Assembly: GCA_949293185.1 (NCBI GenBank)
Contig: CASFCQ010000008.1
Coordinates: 1 to 44,604, forward strand
Direction of reading: 5' to 3'
DNA: 44,604 nt
DNA from: an uncultured bacterium
GTDB taxonomy: Bacteria > Cyanobacteriota > Vampirovibrionia > Gastranaerophilales > Gastranaerophilaceae
Shown piece after piece: positions 40,671 through 44,604 of this stretch (the stretch's first letter is position 1; the number at the start of each line of letters is the position of its first letter). Both the position numbers and the translations under genes were made by a program. The notes under the pieces were generated by a model that saw only the letters and a program-made list of their open reading frames with translations, did no database searches and was not told the origin of the DNA.

Positions 40671-41258
40671 ATGGGGAATGAAAATATAGAAAATAATAAT
40701 ACGGAAGAATTAAAGTCTGAAAACAATCCGTTTGCTAATACCAGTTTAGATGAAAACGAGCCAGCTAACGACAAAGCAGCTGAAGAACCTGACTCTCAGA
40801 TTACGGATGAGATTACATCTTTAAAGGCTGAACTTGATAAGATTAACAATCAATATATCAGACTGGCTGCGGATTTTGATAATTACAGAAAGAGACAAAT
40901 GCAGGAGCGTGAGGCTCTTTTAAAATATGGTGCTGAGGAAACTTTGAAAAAAATGCTCGAGGCGCTTGATAATATCGACAGAGCAAAAGCTTCTGTTGAA
41001 AATGTTGACGATGTAAATACTGTAAAAGACAGTTATAATCTTGTTTTTAAACAGATATATGATGTTCTTGCAAAAATCGGTCTAGAGGTAATCGATACAA
41101 AAGATAAGGAATTTGATCCTAACATGCATGAGGCTGTTATGCAGACTCCTACGGCTGAATATCCTGAAAATACTATTATTGCCGAGCTTCAAAAAGGTTA
41201 CAAGCTTGGTGATAAAGTTTTGAGACCTTCGCTTGTTAATGTAGCAGTTAGTGAATAG
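40671..41258 (+). CDS. grpE: Nucleotide exchange factor GrpE
   Basis: GrpE releases ADP from DnaK. The 195-residue protein has an acidic disordered N-terminus, the long dimerisation helix ([29 protein letters not shown]), the conserved [11 protein letters not shown] and the C-terminal beta domain ([32 protein letters not shown]). AAAGGG lies 8 nt before the ATG. It is coupled to dnaJ (ATG 9 nt after the grpE stop). dnaK is not in the cluster. Confidence 0.97.
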   Translation: MGNENIENNNTEELKSENNPFANTSLDENEPANDKAAEEPDSQITDEITSLKAELDKINNQYIRLAADFDNYRKRQMQEREALLKYGAEETLKKMLEALDNIDRAKASVENVDDVNTVKDSYNLVFKQIYDVLAKIGLEVIDTKDKEFDPNMHEAVMQTPTAEYPENTIIAELQKGYKLGDKVLRPSLVNVAVSE

Positions 41259-41266
41259 TGGGAAAG

Positions 41267-42391
41267 ATGGCAAATTATTACGAAATACTGGGTGTAAGTA
41301 AAGAGGCAACACAAGTCGAAATTAAAGCGGCATTCCGTAAAAAAGCGAGAGAGCTGCATCCTGATGTAAATAAAGCACCTGATGCAGAAGAAAGGTTTAA
41401 AGAGTTAGGCAAAGCATATGAAACTTTGTCTAACGAGGAAAAACGCTCTTTATATGACAGATACGGCGAAGAGGGATTAACCAATGCTGGATTTGACAGC
41501 GCAGGACCTTTTGATTTCGGGTTTGGCGATATAAATGATATTTTTGAATCTTTTTTTGGCGGCATGGGCGGTTTTTCTTCTTCACAGGTCGATCCAAATG
41601 CCCCTCAACGCGGGCACGATCTTAGATTGGATATTGATTTAGAGTTTGAAGAAGCTGTTTTTGGTGTTGAAAAAGAAATCAAAATAGACCATCTTGAAAT
41701 GTGTAAAGATTGCTACGGCACCGGTGCTCAGCCCGGAACAAAACCTACGGTTTGTCCTGACTGCAACGGTAAAGGACGTGTTGCCCATGTTACAAGAACT
41801 ATTCTCGGCAGCATACAGCAGGTTACGGTGTGCCCGAGATGCCATGGTTCGGGACAAATTATCGGATCTCCTTGTAAAACTTGCAATGGTGAGGGACGAG
41901 TAGAAAAAGAGAAAACTATTAAAGTTAAAATACCTGCAGGTGTAGACAATAATGCTAAAATACGTATTGCTAAAGAGGGTGATGCCGGTAAAAACGGCGG
42001 TTCGAGCGGAGATTTATACGTTGTAATGCATGTAAAACCGCATAAACTTTTTAAGCGCGAGGGCTTTAATATATATTCGGAAGTTAGTATCAATATCCCG
42101 CAGGCTGTTCTTGGTGATAGTATCACTGTTAATACCGTTCATGGGGAAAAGGAACTGGTCGTGCCCGCAGGCATAGAATATGGTAAAATACTTACTATAA
42201 AAAATGCAGGTGTTCCATATTTAGGACATCCTGAAAAAAGAGGCGACCATCTTGTGTTAATAAAATACAAACCGCCTAAATCTTTAAATGATGAAGAGAA
42301 AAGACTCTATAAAAAGCTTTTTGAATTATCAGAAAATAAAAAGCCAAGCGAGAAATTAATAGATAAGTTTAAAAACGCAATTCACAGTTAA
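41267..42391 (+). CDS. dnaJ: Co-chaperone DnaJ
   Basis: DnaJ delivers substrates to DnaK and stimulates its ATPase. The 374-residue protein has the J domain with HPD (ELHPDVNK) at the N-terminus, a Gly/Phe-rich region ([18 protein letters not shown]), four CxxCxGxG zinc repeats ([32 protein letters not shown]) and the C-terminal substrate-binding domains. The ATG at 41267 is chosen over a GTG at 41258 that overlaps the grpE stop because the J domain begins there ([10 protein letters not shown]). Confidence 0.98.
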   Translation: MANYYEILGVSKEATQVEIKAAFRKKARELHPDVNKAPDAEERFKELGKAYETLSNEEKRSLYDRYGEEGLTNAGFDSAGPFDFGFGDINDIFESFFGGMGGFSSSQVDPNAPQRGHDLRLDIDLEFEEAVFGVEKEIKIDHLEMCKDCYGTGAQPGTKPTVCPDCNGKGRVAHVTRTILGSIQQVTVCPRCHGSGQIIGSPCKTCNGEGRVEKEKTIKVKIPAGVDNNAKIRIAKEGDAGKNGGSSGDLYVVMHVKPHKLFKREGFNIYSEVSINIPQAVLGDSITVNTVHGEKELVVPAGIEYGKILTIKNAGVPYLGHPEKRGDHLVLIKYKPPKSLNDEEKRLYKKLFELSENKKPSEKLIDKFKNAIHS

Positions 42392-42409
42392 TTATATAAG
42401 GATAGTATG

Positions 42410-43855
42410 ATGAAGTTTAACTTAAAAAATACAGCTGTTTTGACACTGGTATACTGTTTGTCGGCTATGTCATCGTATGCAACTAAACTTCCTGATTATA
42501 TTGTCCGATCTATTAAGACTGATTTGCCTAAAGCAAGTATTCGTTTTGACGGTTTGGTATCTTTGCCTGACGGAACTGTGTATTTGCCGGTTTTACCTTC
42601 TAATCCGAAGAAAAAACCGACAGGCAAGGTTGTCGTAACATATCCGCTGAATCAAAAATTATCTCAGCTTCCGGAGGTTGTAGTTTTTGATTCAAATTTT
42701 GCTTTGTTGAAAGTAATTAAAAATGCCAAAGGTCAAATTACTGTTACTGACACAAAAAACATTCCTTTTGTTGTAAAAACAGGTATTTTCCCTCAGGATA
42801 TGCTTGTTCCTCCGGGATTGATTATTCCTGAAGATATGAAAATTATGATGGGGGATCTGGTCATAAATGTTGCTGATTCACGTGTCAATGACATTTTAAA
42901 AGAATCATCACTTGTTGATAAAACAAATTTAAAGAATGATATAAAAATTATGCCGGTATCTGCATTGACGGATAAAACACTGCTTGTTACAACATTGGAT
43001 TCTAAAGTTGTTAATGTGATACCGACTGATTCTGTTGTACCAAAGTATACGTTAAAACTGGAAAATCTTCCGAAATTTGTACAGCCTGTTGTAAATGACA
43101 AATATCTCCTTGTTGCTGCAGCAGGTAAGACATATATTGAGGTTGCAGATATTGATCAGGAGGTTATTGCAAAGAAAATTGACTTATCATATCAGCCTGC
43201 TGAAATAATATTGAATAAGGATAAAACCAGAGCTTTTGTTTCTGTATTAGATGATCAGGCAATTTTTGTTATAGATTTAAAAAATATGGCTTTGCTTGAA
43301 AAAATTAAAGTCAAAGGATACCCTAAAAATATTGCGTTGAGCGATGATGGCGCTTCAATAGTCTATTCAGACAGAAATACCGGAGATATTTACACGCTTG
43401 CATTGAACGAGACTTATTTAAACAAATACGTTTATAATGCATCAAATATATCTAAACTGGCATTGAGAGGCAACAATGTATATTTGCTGTCCAGAACAAA
43501 TAGTGAGTTGCAGGTTGTTGACAATGAATTAAAAGATATTATTTATTCACAACCGCTTGCTCACAAACCTGTTGATATGGTTTTATTGGACAATAAATTG
43601 TATATTCTCTGTGCATCGAATGAACTGGATGTATTTAATCTGGAAGATTTTTCGATTATGTCAAAGGTTCAACTTCCCGGCGGCGGATTTTCAAAAAAAA
43701 TTGTTCTTGTTCCTAAATCCAATATTATGCTTATAACGAATGTTCTTGATAAAAAATATCACGTGTATGATTATAAAAAGAATACTGTTCTTCAGACGAT
43801 TCCGTCTGCTGTTACAATTAGTGACTTGCAATTGATAAACAGAAAAGTTAAATAA
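42410..43855 (+). CDS. Secreted beta-propeller protein
   Basis: The protein (about 481 residues) has a Sec signal peptide (TAVLTLVYCLSAMSS, then YA before T25) and a C-terminal half with YVTN/NHL-type beta-propeller blades (AFVSVLDDQAIFVIDLKNM, NIALSDDGASIVYSDRNTG, KPVDMVLLDNKLYILCASN). The ATG at 42410 is preferred over 42407, being 7 nt after AAGGA. It is exported to the periplasm or surface; no enzymatic site is seen. It may be co-transcribed with dnaJ (18 nt) and the methyltransferase (13 nt). Confidence 0.8.
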   Translation: MKFNLKNTAVLTLVYCLSAMSSYATKLPDYIVRSIKTDLPKASIRFDGLVSLPDGTVYLPVLPSNPKKKPTGKVVVTYPLNQKLSQLPEVVVFDSNFALLKVIKNAKGQITVTDTKNIPFVVKTGIFPQDMLVPPGLIIPEDMKIMMGDLVINVADSRVNDILKESSLVDKTNLKNDIKIMPVSALTDKTLLVTTLDSKVVNVIPTDSVVPKYTLKLENLPKFVQPVVNDKYLLVAAAGKTYIEVADIDQEVIAKKIDLSYQPAEIILNKDKTRAFVSVLDDQAIFVIDLKNMALLEKIKVKGYPKNIALSDDGASIVYSDRNTGDIYTLALNETYLNKYVYNASNISKLALRGNNVYLLSRTNSELQVVDNELKDIIYSQPLAHKPVDMVLLDNKLYILCASNELDVFNLEDFSIMSKVQLPGGGFSKKIVLVPKSNIMLITNVLDKKYHVYDYKKNTVLQTIPSAVTISDLQLINRKVK

Positions 43856-43868
43856 GGAAATTACCGCA

Positions 43869-44426
43869 ATGAACGCCGAAACTTTACAATTGTCAGAAGA
43901 ATTAGAACTGACTCAGCATGATTTTTGGAATATATCACGTCAGACAGCTGAATTTATCAGCATGCTTATAAAAATTTCGAATGTAAAAAATGTACTTGAG
44001 ATTGGTACATCCAACGGTTATTCTACTCTGTGGATAGCTGATGCGCTTAAAGATTCCGGCAATAATGGTCATTTAACGACAATTGAATTTTATGAAAAAA
44101 GACAGTGCATAGCCAGAGAAAATATAGAAAAGTGCGGTTTAACAAGCTTTGTGACTTTTAAGCAGGGCAGAGCGCTTGAAATATTGGCTGAATTAGACTT
44201 TGTACCTGATATGGTTTTTATTGATGCTAATAAATCCGAATATATTCAGTACTTTGATTTGTTAAAAGATAAGCTGCCTAAAGGAGCAATAATTCTTGCT
44301 GACAATGTTGTTTCTCACGCGGCTAAGGTGGCTGATTTTCTTGAAACAATAAAAAATGACACAAGATATCAGTCACAGGTTTTAGATTTGCCTGCGGGGC
44401 TGCTAATGGCATTAAAATTGGTTTAG
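43869..44426 (+). CDS. SAM-dependent O-methyltransferase (COMT-like)
   Basis: The 185-residue protein has the class I methyltransferase fold: motif I NVLEIGTSNGYSTLWIA, acidic TTIEFYEK that binds the ribose, an acidic DMVFIDANKSEYIQYFDLL with the metal/catalytic Asp, and LPKGAIILADNV. It resembles the methyltransf_3/CCoAOMT-type family. Substrate unknown. It follows the propeller gene by 13 nt. No terminator is obvious downstream. Confidence 0.88.
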   Translation: MNAETLQLSEELELTQHDFWNISRQTAEFISMLIKISNVKNVLEIGTSNGYSTLWIADALKDSGNNGHLTTIEFYEKRQCIARENIEKCGLTSFVTFKQGRALEILAELDFVPDMVFIDANKSEYIQYFDLLKDKLPKGAIILADNVVSHAAKVADFLETIKNDTRYQSQVLDLPAGLLMALKLV

Positions 44427-44556
44427 TAGATTATATTGATAATATTTGATTATGTGTTTTTTTATTTTGGTTTCAGCGGTGTTTTAAATTTTGTTGAAGC
44501 TTAATACAAAGAGTATATTATTTTTTTATACCTGATACTCCGTTTTAACATTAACT

Positions 44557-44604
44557 AATCCTCACCACAGGCTCGCGAACTCGCTGCGCTCAGACACACT
44601 CGCC
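44557..44604. repeat. GC-rich repeat-like segment at the right edge (incomplete)
   Basis: From about 44557 the sequence changes to a GC-rich run with internal symmetry (GCTCGCGAACTCGC next to GCTGCGCTCAGACAC), unlike the AT-rich intergenic sequence before it. It looks like the start of an interspersed repeat that continues beyond the window, similar in composition to the palindrome at 2190-2221. The identity of the element cannot be judged from this end. Confidence 0.4.

Noticed and set aside
1-44604. tRNA, rRNA, CRISPR array, IS element, prophage or restriction-modification system
   Set aside because: No cloverleaf, no regular repeat-spacer pattern, no transposase or integrase reading frame and no phage structural gene was seen.

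Overview
The window is AT-rich bacterial chromosome with tightly packed genes, many overlapping by 1-4 nt. It encodes a diderm envelope (Omp85/BamA with three POTRA-like domains, TonB-ExbB-ExbD), flagellar parts (FliD, FliS, a FliT-like protein, a Maf/DUF115 protein) and several conserved-looking proteins I cannot name. The three-POTRA Omp85, the flagellar genes, the pilin-like protein ending in a D/N-W-x-x-D-x-x-Y-P-W type tail and the low GC best fit a non-photosynthetic relative of Cyanobacteria (Vampirovibrionia/Melainabacteria, probably Gastranaerophilales). This placement is inferred from gene content; no marker was compared with a database.

Layout. 1-2397 (-): N-terminal part of a large secreted repeat protein, with an 11-base C tract inside its leader. 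2630-4812 (+): rlmN and an unknown protein. 4820-5605 (-): a TPR protein. 5780-11562 (+): maf-like, dtd, a zinc-ribbon/low-complexity protein, rimM, trmD and a REC-STAS protein. 11564-13170: rpiB, two small genes and a phosphomevalonate-kinase-like P-loop kinase. 13136-21887 (-): a long co-directional run (HTH regulator, cobO, an 84-aa unknown, a degenerate HerA-like protein, fliS, fliT-like, a CDF transporter, an adenylate cyclase, recG). 22057-26935: a 5-formyl-THF cyclo-ligase, two unknown (-) genes, a 765-aa EF-hand protein and a YkgJ-type Cys-cluster protein. 26941-34587 (-): an envelope block, bamA, a glycine-zipper secreted protein, tonB, exbB, exbD, exbD and a large TPR protein. 34861-44426: fliD, recR-ybaB (-), a pilin-like protein, clpP, a GTG-start unknown, a zinc-ribbon protein, two tandem small ORFs (-), grpE-dnaJ, a beta-propeller protein and an O-methyltransferase.

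Most notable: (1) the G11/C11 tract just inside the start of the surface-protein gene, in frame now and stopping within a few codons in both other frames, which is the architecture of a phase-variable switch; (2) a 19-nt upstream element shared by the 39030 gene and the divergent small-ORF pair; (3) bamA, whose only ATG falls inside its signal peptide, implying an AUA/AUU start; (4) a HerA-like protein without a P-loop next to fliS; (5) a zinc-ribbon/GGYQRPQ-repeat/duplicated-helical protein in front of rimM-trmD.

No rRNA, tRNA, CRISPR array, insertion sequence or prophage was seen. Apart from the sORF region at 40034-40670, no gene-free stretch exceeds about 300 bases.
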